Source: Modestobacter muralis
GTDB taxonomy: Bacteria > Actinomycetota > Actinomycetes > Mycobacteriales > Geodermatophilaceae
Assembly: GCF_010682105.1 (NCBI RefSeq)
Contig: NZ_JAAGWH010000017.1
Coordinates: forward strand, 1 to 64,000
Length of the DNA stretch: 64,000 bases
Direction: 5' to 3'
The notes under the pieces were generated by a model. It saw only the letters and a program-made list of their open reading frames with translations. It was not told the origin of the DNA and searched no databases. Positions 51,095-61,275 of this stretch are shown here, in pieces; the first letter of the stretch is position 1; the number at the start of each line of letters is the position of its first letter. Both the position numbers and the translations under genes were made by a program.

Positions 51095-52195
51095 GTGGTG
51101 CTCAGCTCCCCCGCCGTCCCGCTCACCGTCGACGAACCCGGTCGCCGGCGGCTGGGGCTCTTGACCACCGCCGAGCTCACGGCCAGCGGCACGACCAGGA
51201 CCGAGATCGCCAGTGCGGTCCGCCGCGGCACGTGGGTCCGGCTGCGGCCCGGCGTCCTGGTCACCGCCGCCGACCTCGCCGAGGTGGAGCGGACTGGTCG
51301 ACGTCCGGGCCTGGACGCGCTGGCCGCGACCGCCGCGCTGGGACGCCCGTCCGCCGTCCTGAGCGGTGCGACCGCAGCGTGGGTCTGGGGCCTGCCGCGG
51401 CCTCGGACGGCGGAGCCGACGGTCGAGCTGACCGACCCGCACCGGTGGCGCCGCGGGCACGGTTGGCTGATGACCCGGGCGCTGTTGCCGGACGACGAGG
51501 TGACCGTCCGCGGCGCCTACCGGGTGACGACGGCGGCGCGGACCCTGGTCGACGTCGCCCGGTCCTGGCCCGAGGTGCACGCCGTGGCGGCGGTCGACGC
51601 TGCCCTGCTCCGGGGGCTCACCGACCGGGACGAACTGGCGAGGGTGCTGGAGCGCCAGGCGATCGTGCCGGGCATCCCGCGATCGGTCCGGGCGGTCGCG
51701 CTGAGCGACGAGCGGGCCGAGTCGTGGCTGGAGACGTACGGCCGGCTGACCTTCGCCGCGCTGGGCCTGCCGCCGTTCGTCCCCCAGGTGGAGCTCTGGG
51801 TCGACCGTCGGCTCATCAAGGTCGTCGACGGCTGGTACCCGGAGGCGGCCCTGGCTGTCGAGTTCGACGGGCGGGTGAAGTACCGGCGTCCGGCGTACGG
51901 ACGAACTCCCGAGGAGGAGCTGTGGCGCGAGAAGCGGGACGAGGACCTGCTGCGATCGCTCGGCGTGCAGTTCGTACGGGTCGCGGCCGACGACCTGGGC
52001 AGTGGACGCCAGTCGCTCGACCAACGGGTGCGTCGCTCGCTCACGCGCCCAGGCCCCACGGCGAGCGGCTTCCGGGCGGTGCCACGCGTCATCGGCAGGG
52101 TCCGCACCGGTGACCACGGGGACGACGGCTGGCTGCCCCGGGTGGACGACCGGGTGGGCGTCTCAGGCGGGTTGACCAACCCACGGCAGGGTTGA
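51095..52195 (+). CDS. AbiEi-type winged-helix protein with C-terminal DUF559 (Vsr-like nuclease) domain
   Basis: 366 residues, a diverged paralogue of the product at 7479. N-terminal GLLTTAELTASGTTRTEIAS and VRRGTWVRLRPGVLV form the AbiEi winged helix; VTTAARTLVDVARSWPEVHA is the central segment. C-terminal AVEFDGRVKYRRPAYGRTPE and EELWREKRDEDLLRSLGVQF form the DUF559 nuclease-like core with conserved E..D and EK residues. The GTG at 51095 is the chosen start, with no clear ribosome-binding site. The stop codon lies inside the left arm of the right-hand palindrome. No cognate toxin gene is adjacent. Confidence 0.82.
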   Translation: MVLSSPAVPLTVDEPGRRRLGLLTTAELTASGTTRTEIASAVRRGTWVRLRPGVLVTAADLAEVERTGRRPGLDALAATAALGRPSAVLSGATAAWVWGLPRPRTAEPTVELTDPHRWRRGHGWLMTRALLPDDEVTVRGAYRVTTAARTLVDVARSWPEVHAVAAVDAALLRGLTDRDELARVLERQAIVPGIPRSVRAVALSDERAESWLETYGRLTFAALGLPPFVPQVELWVDRRLIKVVDGWYPEAALAVEFDGRVKYRRPAYGRTPEEELWREKRDEDLLRSLGVQFVRVAADDLGSGRQSLDQRVRRSLTRPGPTASGFRAVPRVIGRVRTGDHGDDGWLPRVDDRVGVSGGLTNPRQG

Positions 52196-52242
52196 GCCGC
52201 GTACGTACGCGGGTCAACCCTGCCGCGACCGGGTTGACCCGG
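52185..52242. repeat. Right palindromic repeat of element B
   Basis: A 40-bp palindrome (arms GGCAGGGTTGAGCCGCGTAC and GTACGCGGGTCAACCCTGCC, one mismatched pair), GCGA, then CCGGGTTGACCCGG. Compared with the left copy, a T-A pair became G-C at arm position 6, a compensatory change that keeps the hairpin. Confidence 0.85.
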
Positions 52243-52282
52243 GCCGCCGCACCCGAGAAGGCCCGGGTGCGGCGACCGGTCG

Positions 52283-53695
<1,413 letters not shown>

Positions 53696-54014
53696 GGGGG
53701 CTCCATCCGGCTGGCGGTCGGCGAGTGACCCCTCAACGCTAGTCGGCCGCCCCGCGCCGCTCCCCGGCCGACCCCACCGGCCACCGGCTGCTGCCGGAGC
53801 GTGCCCGGGGTCCGGTCCCCTCGTGCGGCTCGTGACCCTCTAGACGGTGGTGGAAGGCGCGACCGCAGCACCCCTCGCGGAACACGATCGGACGGAGAAC
53901 GCGCAGGTCACGGCCCTCATGGGTGTCGATCAGGTCGTGCACTGCCGATTCGTGGAGCAGCACACCTGCGCCTGCAACAAGCCGGGCGCCGTGCACTCCG
54001 AGAGGAGCCCGACC
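53696..54014. other. Divergent intergenic region between glyS and the chemoreceptor gene
   Basis: 319 bp without a convincing gene. The frame ahead of the chemoreceptor is open from 53847, but its product lacks family similarity before 54015. The promoters of both genes must lie here; no T-box, riboswitch or sigma-28 box was recognised. Confidence 0.4.
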
Positions 54015-55988
54015 GTGACCGGTCACCGTCTGACCACCGTCCTGCGCCTGCGTTCGCTGCGCACCCTGCTGGTGCTGGTCGTGCTCGCCTGCAGCACGGT
54101 CCCGCTCGCCGGCCTGGGCGTCTTCGCCTGGCAGCGCAGCGAGGGCGACTGGGTGCGCAACTCCGGGGAGCTGCTGCAGAGCGAGGCCCGGTCGACCATC
54201 GACAAGATCGATCGCAACCTCTTCGAGCGCTACGGCGACGTGCAGGCGTTCGCGTACAACCCCGACGCCTCCGCCGAGCCGTCCACGGTGGCCGGAGCGG
54301 CGGACTTCTACAGCCGGAACTACGTCATCTACGACCTGCTGCTCGTGGTCGACCGGGACGGCCGCGTGGTCGCGGGCAACAGCGTCACCGGCGACGGCCA
54401 GCCGATCGACCCCGCGACCTACGCCGGCGCCGACCTGTCCACCCGGGCGTGGTTCGCCGACGCGATGGCCCTGCCGGCCGGGCAGACCTACGTGCAGGAC
54501 CCCGAGGTCGACCCGCTGGTCGGCGCGGCGACCGGCCGGGACGACGCGACGCTGGTGTTCGCCGCCCCGGTCTACGGCCCCGACGGCCGGGCCGAGCGGC
54601 TGTGGGTCAACTGGGCCTCGGTGCCCCGGGTGATCGGCCAGATCATGGACGAGCAGGTCGCCGCGCTGCAGACCCGCGGCGTCACCGCGACCGCGCAGAT
54701 GCTGCGCGCCGACGGCGTCGTCCTGGTCGGCCCGGGGGCGCAGGACTCCCTCGACCTGGCCGCGACCGGCTCCCCCGCCGCCGCGGAGCTGACCGCCGGC
54801 CGGTCCGGGCACGGCACCGACGAGCTCGCCGACGGCACCGGCGAGGACGTCGAGAAGGTGCGCGGCTGGTCGGCGTCCGAGGGCGCCCTGGGCTTCGCCG
54901 GCTACGGCTGGGGCGTGGTGCTCAGCGAGCACCTCGGCGACGCCGTGGCCCCCGCGTCGGCACTGCTGCAGGCGGTGCTGCTGGTGGCGGTGCTGGTCGC
55001 CGCCGTCGTCGCGGTCGTCGCCCTGCTGGTGGCCCGCGCCCTGACCCGCCCGCTGGACCACGCCGTCGCCGCGCTCGAGCAGGTGGCCGACGGGGACCTG
55101 CGGCCACGCCTGCCCGAGTCCGGCACCGACGAGCTGCGCGCGCTGGCCGTCGCGCTCAACCGGTCGCTGGACGACATGGGCAGCGCACTGAGCGGCCTGC
55201 GCGACCGCACCGGGGACCTGTCCACCGCCTCCGACCAGCTCCGCGGCCTGTCCGACGACGTCTCTCGGGACGCCGCCCGCGGCACGGAGGTGGCCGGCAC
55301 TGCCCAGGCAGCCACCGAACGGGTCAGCGAGAACGTGCGCACCGTCGCCGCCGGCGCGGAGGAGATGGGCGTCTCGATCCGGGAGATCGCGCACTCCACC
55401 TCCGAGGCCGCCCGGGTGGGTGCCTCGGCGGTGGTCGCCGCGCAGCGGACGACGGCCCAGGTCGCCCGGCTCGGCGAGTCCTCCCGGCAGATCGGGGACG
55501 TCGTCGCGGCGATCACCTCCATCGCCGAGCAGACCAACCTGCTGGCCCTCAACGCCACCATCGAGGCCGCTCGCGCCGGGGAGGCCGGCAAGGGCTTCGC
55601 GGTGGTGGCCAACGAGGTCAAGGAGCTGGCCCAGGAGACGCAGCGGGCCACCGAGGACATCACCCGCCGGGTGGAGACCATCCAGGCCGACACCGCGGGG
55701 GCGGCGGCCTCGATCGCGGAGATCGCCGCCATCGTCGGGCAGGTCAACAACCACCAGCAGACCATCGCCTCGGCGGTGGAGGAGCAGAGCGCGACGACGG
55801 CGGAGATGAGCCGCAACGTGGCCCAGGCCGCCACCGGCACCGAGGGCGTCAGCGCCGACGTGCGTACGGTGACCGCGGCGGCCCGCTCCACCGCGGACTC
55901 CACTGAGCTCACCCGGGAGACCGCCACCGCGCTGGCCTCGATCACCGAGGAGCTGCGCGGCCTGGTCTCCCGCTTCCAGCTGCCCTAG
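54015..55988 (+). CDS. Methyl-accepting chemotaxis protein with Cache-type sensor
   Basis: 657-residue chemoreceptor. Membrane helix 1 (LLVLVVLACSTVPLAGLGVF), extracytoplasmic Cache domain (FYSRNYVIYDLLLVVDRDGR, WFADAMALPAGQTYVQDPEV, PVYGPDGRAERLWVNW), helix 2 (LLVAVLVAAVVAVVALLVAR), HAMP, and a signalling domain with the tip EAARAGEAGKGFAVVANEVK. GTG at 54015 follows GAGAGGAGC. The ligand is unknown. No che genes are near. Confidence 0.93.
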   Translation: MTGHRLTTVLRLRSLRTLLVLVVLACSTVPLAGLGVFAWQRSEGDWVRNSGELLQSEARSTIDKIDRNLFERYGDVQAFAYNPDASAEPSTVAGAADFYSRNYVIYDLLLVVDRDGRVVAGNSVTGDGQPIDPATYAGADLSTRAWFADAMALPAGQTYVQDPEVDPLVGAATGRDDATLVFAAPVYGPDGRAERLWVNWASVPRVIGQIMDEQVAALQTRGVTATAQMLRADGVVLVGPGAQDSLDLAATGSPAAAELTAGRSGHGTDELADGTGEDVEKVRGWSASEGALGFAGYGWGVVLSEHLGDAVAPASALLQAVLLVAVLVAAVVAVVALLVARALTRPLDHAVAALEQVADGDLRPRLPESGTDELRALAVALNRSLDDMGSALSGLRDRTGDLSTASDQLRGLSDDVSRDAARGTEVAGTAQAATERVSENVRTVAAGAEEMGVSIREIAHSTSEAARVGASAVVAAQRTTAQVARLGESSRQIGDVVAAITSIAEQTNLLALNATIEAARAGEAGKGFAVVANEVKELAQETQRATEDITRRVETIQADTAGAAASIAEIAAIVGQVNNHQQTIASAVEEQSATTAEMSRNVAQAATGTEGVSADVRTVTAAARSTADSTELTRETATALASITEELRGLVSRFQLP

Positions 55989-56005
55989 ACGGCCCGTGCC
56001 GGGTC

Positions 56006-56071
56006 GATCATGGGCGTGTTGCCGGTGACACGCAGCGGCACGCCGCGCTGCCGTGCAACACGCCCATGATC
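56006..56071. repeat. Long intergenic inverted repeat (probable terminator)
   Basis: GATCATGGGCGTGTTGC (56006-56022) and its perfect complement (56055-56071) enclose 32 bp that can itself fold (GCAGCG/CGCTGC). It lies between the convergent chemoreceptor and uppS genes. It may terminate both, but its 17-bp arms beginning GATCA recall the palindromes at 7268, 8556 and 18356. Confidence 0.7.
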
Positions 56072-56089
56072 AACGGCCGACCGAGGGCT

Positions 56090-56857
56090 CTAGGCGCTGC
56101 CGAAGCGGCGCTGGCGGCTGGCGTACTCCTCGCAGGCCTGCCACAGGTGCCGGCGGTCGAAGTCCGGCCACAGCGTGTCCAGGAAGACCAGCTCGGCGTA
56201 GGCCGACTGCCACAGCAGGAAGTTGCTGGTGCGGTTCTCCCCCGAGCTGCGCACGAACAAGTCGACGTCGGGCATGTCGGGCTCGTCGAGGAACCGGGCG
56301 ACGGTCTCCTCGTCGACCTTGTCCGGCCTGAGCCGCCCGGCGGCGACCTCGCGGGCGATGGCCTGGGCGGCATCGGCGATCTCGGCCCGTCCGCCGTAGT
56401 TCACGCACATCGTCAGGGTCAGGACGTCGTTGTCCTTCGTCAGCTCCTCGGCGACCTCGAGCTCCTTGATGACGCTGCCCCACAGCCGCGGACGGCGCCC
56501 GGCCCAGCGCACCCGCACCCCGAGCTCGTGCATCTCGTCGCGGCGGCGGCGGATGACGTCGCGGTTGAAGCCCATCAGGAACTTCACCTCGTCGGGGCTG
56601 CGCTTCCAGTTCTCAGTGGAGAACGCGTACGCGCTGATCGCCTTCACGCCCAGCTCGATGGCGCCCTCGACGCAGTCGAACAGCGAGGCCTCACCGGCCT
56701 CGTGGCCGGCCGTGCGCGGCAGCCCGCGGGACTTGGCCCAGCGGCCGTTGCCGTCCATCACGATCGCGACGTGGTGCGGCACCTTGTCGGCCGGGATCGC
56801 CGGCGGGCGCGCACCGGAGGGGTGCGGCGTGGGCGCCTTGACCTCGCGCTTCACCAC
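56090..56857 (-). CDS. uppS: Isoprenyl transferase (cis-prenyl diphosphate synthase)
   Basis: Builds polyprenyl diphosphate for cell-wall lipid carriers. 255 residues with [20 protein letters not shown] (diphosphate-binding region), [34 protein letters not shown] and [20 protein letters not shown]. The GTG at 56857 is the start. It follows recO in the era-recO-uppS order usual for actinobacteria. Whether it makes decaprenyl or undecaprenyl chains cannot be told. Confidence 0.95.
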   Translation of the reverse strand: MVKREVKAPTPHPSGARPPAIPADKVPHHVAIVMDGNGRWAKSRGLPRTAGHEAGEASLFDCVEGAIELGVKAISAYAFSTENWKRSPDEVKFLMGFNRDVIRRRRDEMHELGVRVRWAGRRPRLWGSVIKELEVAEELTKDNDVLTLTMCVNYGGRAEIADAAQAIAREVAAGRLRPDKVDEETVARFLDEPDMPDVDLFVRSSGENRTSNFLLWQSAYAELVFLDTLWPDFDRRHLWQACEEYASRQRRFGSA

Positions 56858-56906
56858 GTCACCCGGCCGCTCCCGGTCGTCTGTCGGCGCACGCGGGGAG
56901 CCCCGC

Positions 56907-57689
56907 TCACGTCCGGTCCACCAGCGGCAGCGAGCGCAGCCCGCGCTCCAGGTGCCACTGCAGCAGGGCCGCGACCAGGCCGCTGCCCTCCTTGCGGTTG
57001 ATGCTCAGGCTGTTCTCGGCCTGGACCCAGTCGCCGGACAACAGCGCCTCCAGCAGTTCGATGGTGACCGGGCTCGGCATCGCCGAGCCGGTGGGACGGC
57101 AGGACGGGCATACCGTCCCGCCGGCGGGGACGGAGAAGTGCCGGTGCGGCCCGGCCTCGCCGCAGCGGGCGCAGTCGCCCAGCGCGGGCTCCCAGCCGGC
57201 CACCGACATGGCGCGCAGCAGGAAGGCGTCGAGCACCAGCGAGGGCGACTTCTGCCCCTCGGCCAGGGTGCGCAGCGCACCGATGACCAGCAGGAACATC
57301 CGCAGCGACGGCTCCTTCTCCTCCACCGTCAGCCGGTCGGCGGTCTCCAGCACCGCGGTGCCGGCGGTGTAGGCCCGGTAGTCGGAGACGATCTCGGTGC
57401 CGTAGGGGCGGATCGACTCTGCCTGGCTGACGATGTCGAGGTTGCGGCCGGTGTAGAGCTGCAGGTCGACGTGGCTGAACGGCTCGAGCCGGGCGCCGAA
57501 CTTGCTCTTGGTGCGCCGCACGCCCTTGGCGACCGCGCGCACCTTGCCGGTGCGGCGGGTGAGCACGGTGACGATGCGGTCGGCCTCACCGAGCTTCTGG
57601 GTGCGCAGCACCACGCCCTCGTCGCGGTACAGCGCCTGCGGAGTCGAGCCGTTCACCGGGCGGGCGCCGGCCTCACCTGCGATGGTCAC
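56907..57689 (-). CDS. recO: DNA repair protein RecO
   Basis: Recombination mediator that anneals ssDNA and loads RecA with RecR. 260 residues: OB-fold start [40 protein letters not shown], a helical middle, and a zinc site formed by CARCGEAG and [11 protein letters not shown] start at 57689. Lies between era and uppS. Confidence 0.95.
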   Translation of the reverse strand: MTIAGEAGARPVNGSTPQALYRDEGVVLRTQKLGEADRIVTVLTRRTGKVRAVAKGVRRTKSKFGARLEPFSHVDLQLYTGRNLDIVSQAESIRPYGTEIVSDYRAYTAGTAVLETADRLTVEEKEPSLRMFLLVIGALRTLAEGQKSPSLVLDAFLLRAMSVAGWEPALGDCARCGEAGPHRHFSVPAGGTVCPSCRPTGSAMPSPVTIELLEALLSGDWVQAENSLSINRKEGSGLVAALLQWHLERGLRSLPLVDRT

Positions 57690-57701
57690 TGGCCCGCCGC
57701 C

Positions 57702-58619
57702 TCAGTAGCCCAGCCGGTTGAGCTTCTTCGGGTCGTCCTGCCACTCCCCCAGCACGGTGACGTGCAGGTCCAGGTGCACCCGGCCGCCCAGCAGCGTCTC
57801 CAGCCCGACCCGGGCCTCGCTGCCGATCGCCTTGATGATGCTCCCGCCCTTGCCCAGCAGCATCGGCTTCTGGGTGGCGCGCTCGACGTGCAGCAGCGCG
57901 TGGATCTCGGTGAACACCGCGCTCGCGTCCCGGGGGTCGGGCTTGCGGATGATCTCCTCGACGCTGACGGCCAGCGAGTGCGGCACCTCCTGGCGCACCT
58001 TCTCCAGGGCCGCCTCGCGCACCAGCTCGGCGATCTGCCGCTCGACGTCCTCGTCGGTGGTCTGCTCCTCCGGGTACAGCGGCGGGCCCTCGGGCAGCAT
58101 CTTGATCAGCAGGTCGGACAGCAGCTCGACCTGGTCGCCGGCCACGGCGCTGACCGGGACGATCTCCACGGCGTCGACCAGCTTGCTGGCCGCGAGCAGC
58201 TGCTCGGTGATGGCCTTCTTGCCCGCGGCGTCGGTCTTGGTGACGACCAGCACCACCGGGGTGGTGACGTTCTTCAGCTGGCGGGCGATGAAGGCGTCAC
58301 CGGTGCCCACCGGCTGGTCGGCCGGGATGCAGAACACGATGACGTCGACGTCGGCGAGGGTGTCGCGGACGACGTCGTTGAGCCGCTGACCGAGCAGGCT
58401 CTTGGGCTTGTGCAGACCGGGGGTGTCGACGAGCACGAGCTGGCCGGCCGGGCGGTGGACGACGCCGCGGATGGCGTGCCGGGTGGTCTGCGGCCGGTTG
58501 CTGACGATGCCGACCTTCTCCCCGACCAGGGCGTTGGTGAGCGTGGTCTTCCCGGCGTTGGGACGCCCGACCAGGGCGACGAAGCCGCTGCGGTGGACGG
58601 GCTGATCGGGAGGAGTCAC
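57702..58619 (-). CDS. era: GTPase Era
   Basis: Ribosome-assembly GTPase that binds the 3' end of 16S rRNA. 305 residues: G1 GRPNAGKTTLTNAL, G2 region RPQTTRHAIRG, G3 DTPGLH, G4 TKTDAAGK, and the C-terminal KH domain with KPMLLGKGGSIIKAIGSEAR. Start is the GTG at 58619, before which GGAG is not evident. Head of the era-recO-uppS operon. Confidence 0.96.
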   Translation of the reverse strand: MTPPDQPVHRSGFVALVGRPNAGKTTLTNALVGEKVGIVSNRPQTTRHAIRGVVHRPAGQLVLVDTPGLHKPKSLLGQRLNDVVRDTLADVDVIVFCIPADQPVGTGDAFIARQLKNVTTPVVLVVTKTDAAGKKAITEQLLAASKLVDAVEIVPVSAVAGDQVELLSDLLIKMLPEGPPLYPEEQTTDEDVERQIAELVREAALEKVRQEVPHSLAVSVEEIIRKPDPRDASAVFTEIHALLHVERATQKPMLLGKGGSIIKAIGSEARVGLETLLGGRVHLDLHVTVLGEWQDDPKKLNRLGY

Positions 58620-58723
58620 GCCGTCCAGTCTCCCACTGCACACCGACCGTTCCCGCCTCCCGCTCGACCGGGCCCGGCTGCGCACGCGGGAGGGGCCGGC
58701 GTGGCCCTGCGATCATGGTCGGC

Positions 58724-59320
58724 ATGCCTCCCCGGTCGCGACGCAACGACGGTGAGCCCCTGGCGGTCCAGGCGGCGCGGGCCCGGGAGCAGCACCGCAC
58801 CCAGATGGGCAGCTACGGCTACCTCGCCCGGCGCGGGCCCAAGCGGCACGTCACGGTGGTGCCGCGCCCGCTGCGCTACTGGCAGTACGACCTCGCCGGC
58901 CCGGTGGTGATCGCGCTGACCGTGCTCGCCGTCGCGGTCTGGCTGGGCTTCCTAGGCTGGCGGGACGGCGGCGCCGCGGCCGCCGCCGAGGCACCGGTCG
59001 CGGTCGGCCTGGGCCTGCTGGTCCTCGTCGTCTCCACCGGGCGGTTCACCATCGGCGACTGGGCGGTCTCCACCGACATCGCCGGGCTGCGCCAGACGTC
59101 GTCCTTCGGGGTGGTCCCGCTGGTGCTGGTCACCGAGGTGGTGCTCGGGTCACCGCCGGCCGGGTGGCCGACGCCGCGCCGCCGGGGCGGCTGGTGGCCG
59201 GGGCGGAAGCGGGTCGGCGTGGCCCACCTGGACACCGACGGGGAGACCCCGCGCTCGTTCACCGTCTGGGTGCGCGACCCGGCCGCCGTCGCCGACGCCC
59301 TCGGCCACCCGCTCCGCTAG
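58724..59320 (+). CDS. Hypothetical membrane protein
   Basis: About 198 residues starting MPPRSRRNDGEPLAVQAARA (an ATG at 58715 would add three). A basic N-terminus, two hydrophobic helices (PVVIALTVLAVAVWLGFLGW and APVAVGLGLLVLVVSTG), then a PH-like beta domain (VVPLVLVTEVVLG, KRVGVAHLDTDGETPRSFTV). No family is recognised. Divergent from era. Confidence 0.65.
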   Translation: MPPRSRRNDGEPLAVQAARAREQHRTQMGSYGYLARRGPKRHVTVVPRPLRYWQYDLAGPVVIALTVLAVAVWLGFLGWRDGGAAAAAEAPVAVGLGLLVLVVSTGRFTIGDWAVSTDIAGLRQTSSFGVVPLVLVTEVVLGSPPAGWPTPRRRGGWWPGRKRVGVAHLDTDGETPRSFTVWVRDPAAVADALGHPLR

Positions 59321-59342
59321 GACCGCCGCTGCCGGCAGCGGT

Positions 59343-59999
59343 TCAGTCGTCGAGCGTGGGCGGCAGCAACCGGGCCCGGGTGGCCCGGCGGACGGCGTCC
59401 AGCCGTGACGTCGAGCCGAGCTTGCTGTTGATGTTGCTGAGGTGCCGCTTGACGGTGCCCTCGGTGATCCGCAGCTCGGTGGCGATCCCGGCGTTGGAGC
59501 AGGCGCGGGCGACCAGGGACAGCACCTCGACCTCACGGTCGGACAGCATCGGCGCGGCCGGCGAGGTCAGCCCGGCCAGCCCGCTGCGGGACACCGACAG
59601 GGTGACCAGGTCCTGCTCGTGCTCGGTGCTGGCCCGGATCGCCGCGACCAGCTCGTGGTGGCCGATGGTCTTGATCAGGTAGGCGGAGGCGCCGCGCAGC
59701 AGCAGCTGCCGGGCCAGCGGGGTGTTCTCGTGCATGGTGAGGACGACGACCTTCGTCGTCGGCGACGCCCCGCGGATCTCCACCAGCGAGGTGAGCACCG
59801 ACTGGCCGGGCATCTCGACGTCCAGCAGCACGACGTCGGGGCGGTGCTGGCGGGCCAGCCGCACGGCCTCCTCGCCGTTGGAGCCCTCCGCCACCACCTC
59901 GATGCCCTCGTGCACCGACAGCAGCGCGCCCAGGCTCTCCCGGAACAGCCGGTGGTCGTCGACGAGGACGACGCTCAGCTGCCGCACCGAGCCGGTCAC
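59343..59999 (-). CDS. NarL/FixJ-family response regulator
   Basis: 218 residues. Receiver with acidic pocket VVLVDDHRLF, phospho-acceptor Asp in VVLLDVEMPG, and the K in SAYLIKTIG; C-terminal LuxR HTH with LSDREVEVLSLVARACSNAG and LRITEGTVKRHLSNINSKLG. The GTG start overlaps the histidine kinase stop by four bases. It likely controls its own operon and unknown targets. Confidence 0.93.
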   Translation of the reverse strand: MTGSVRQLSVVLVDDHRLFRESLGALLSVHEGIEVVAEGSNGEEAVRLARQHRPDVVLLDVEMPGQSVLTSLVEIRGASPTTKVVVLTMHENTPLARQLLLRGASAYLIKTIGHHELVAAIRASTEHEQDLVTLSVSRSGLAGLTSPAAPMLSDREVEVLSLVARACSNAGIATELRITEGTVKRHLSNINSKLGSTSRLDAVRRATRARLLPPTLDD

Positions 60000-61114
60000 G
60001 CCTGCGCCACCGTGAGCGGCACGGTCAGCGTCATCGTGACCCCGTCGGGCCCGGCGTCCAGGACGGCGCGGCCGCCCAGCCCCTGGGCGCGCTCGCCCAG
60101 CGAGGCCAGGCCCACGGTGCGGGTGGTGTCGACCGTGGCCGGGTCGAAGCCGGCGCCGTCGTCGTCGACCACCGCGGTCAGCTGGGCCCGGGCGATACGC
60201 AGGGTCACGTCCAGGCGGGTCGCCCCGCGGGCGTGGAGGAGTGAGTTGCGGACGGCCTCGCGCACGATCAGGTAGCTCTCCTCCTTGACGTGGGACGGCA
60301 GCTCGACCGCCTCCTCACCCTGCTCGGTCAGCGTCACCGAGCGCCCGATCGGGACGGTGAAGTCCAGGTACTCCTGCAGCGCCTGGGCCAGGGTCCGGTG
60401 GCCCACCACGTCGCGCAGCCGGGTGGCCAGGCTGCGGACGTCGTTGAGGGTGTCCAGCAGCAGCTGGCGGGTGGCGCGCAGTCGGTCGGGGTCCAGCGGC
60501 CGGCCGGTGTCGACCAGGTGCAGGGCCAGGTCCAGCCCCTGCATGGCCGCGCCGATGCCGTGGCTGGTGTGGTCGTGCAGGTCGCGGGCGACCCGGCGGC
60601 GCTCGTCGCGGTTCGCGTCGCTGATCCGGGACAGCAGCACGTCGACGTAGGAGATGGCGGCGGGCACGACGAGTGCGTCGATGACCTCGTGCAGGACGAC
60701 GGCGATCCGCTCGGCGGCCCGGGGACCGGTGGCCAGGCCCGCGGCCTGGGACAGCAGCGGGGGCAGCGCGTGCCGGAACAGCAGGCTCGCCGCCCGCAGC
60801 GACTCGGCCGGGTGCACGTGGCTGCGCGCCCGGACGGCGCCGACGTCGGCTGCGCGTTCGGGCGTGGCCTGGCCGCGCAGCCGGGCGCGGGTGGTGTGCA
60901 GCACGGCCAGCGCACGGCCGGCCAGCAGCGCGCGGAGGTCGGGGTCGTCCACCAGCCGGGGCGAGACCAGGGCGACGTCGGCGAGGAACGCAGCGACGAC
61001 CTCGTCGTCGACCGCCGCGTCCTCCGCCGCGCTCCCCCGGAGGTCCTCCTCGGCGGCACCCCCGTGCGCGTCGCCGAGGAGGACGTCGGGGACCCCGTCG
61101 TCCGCCGGCGTCAC
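59996..61114 (-). CDS. NarL-partner histidine kinase (HisKA_3), apparently soluble
   Basis: 372 residues. The phospho-His is in ARDLHDHTSHGIGAAMQ. ATPase N-box VREAVRNSLLHARGATRLDV and G-box VVDDDGAGFDP, then GLASLGERAQGLGG. No membrane helix is visible; the N-terminal 170 residues (VDDPDLRALLAGRALAVLHT) form an unassigned helical sensor. It precedes the response regulator and overlaps a possible small upstream ORF. Confidence 0.92.
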   Translation of the reverse strand: MTPADDGVPDVLLGDAHGGAAEEDLRGSAAEDAAVDDEVVAAFLADVALVSPRLVDDPDLRALLAGRALAVLHTTRARLRGQATPERAADVGAVRARSHVHPAESLRAASLLFRHALPPLLSQAAGLATGPRAAERIAVVLHEVIDALVVPAAISYVDVLLSRISDANRDERRRVARDLHDHTSHGIGAAMQGLDLALHLVDTGRPLDPDRLRATRQLLLDTLNDVRSLATRLRDVVGHRTLAQALQEYLDFTVPIGRSVTLTEQGEEAVELPSHVKEESYLIVREAVRNSLLHARGATRLDVTLRIARAQLTAVVDDDGAGFDPATVDTTRTVGLASLGERAQGLGGRAVLDAGPDGVTMTLTVPLTVAQA

Positions 61115-61236
61115 CGGAGGCCGGTGGCGGGCGGCAGGTCCGCGGGGCCCGGACCGGCGGACGCCGCCCCCTGGGCGCGCGTCCCCACCGGGACGGACCG
61201 GGACAGCAGCACGGCCGTGCTCTCGTCCCTGGTCAC
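61111..61236 (-). CDS. Possible short ORF overlapping the kinase start
   Basis: 41 codons from a GTG at 61236 (TRDESTAVLLSRSVPVGTRA follows), ending in a GTGA overlap with the histidine kinase. GGAGAG lies only 0-2 bases before the GTG, and an ATG at 61253 is an alternative. No homology. It may be a translated leader, or may not be a gene. Confidence 0.3.
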   Translation of the reverse strand: MTRDESTAVLLSRSVPVGTRAQGAASAGPGPADLPPATGLR

Positions 61237-61275
61237 CTCTCCAGCCTGTCTCATCGACGACGAAAGCTCAGCCCC

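Larger units (their letters stand above)
50932..52242 (+). mobile_element. Candidate small mobile element B (AbiEi/DUF559 gene between matched palindromes)
   Basis: A single AbiEi/DUF559 gene bounded by two diverged copies of one 58-bp palindromic sequence, in direct orientation. Size (1.31 kb) and plan equal element A (1.31 kb), though the repeat sequences differ. It lies between dus and glyS. No transposase is seen. Confidence 0.5.

Noticed and set aside
53696-53850. T-box or glycine riboswitch upstream of glyS
   Set aside because: No T-box sequence, specifier stem or glycine aptamer core could be recognised.
53915-53955. Possible sigma-28 (flagellar) promoter upstream of the chemoreceptor (GCCGATTC)
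   Set aside because: The -10-like GCCGAT is present, but no TAAA-type -35 box lies about 15 bp upstream.
53847-54014. N-terminal extension of the chemoreceptor
   Set aside because: The added 56 residues have no signal or family similarity, whereas the GTG at 54015 has GAGAGGAGC upstream and places a membrane helix at the N-terminus.
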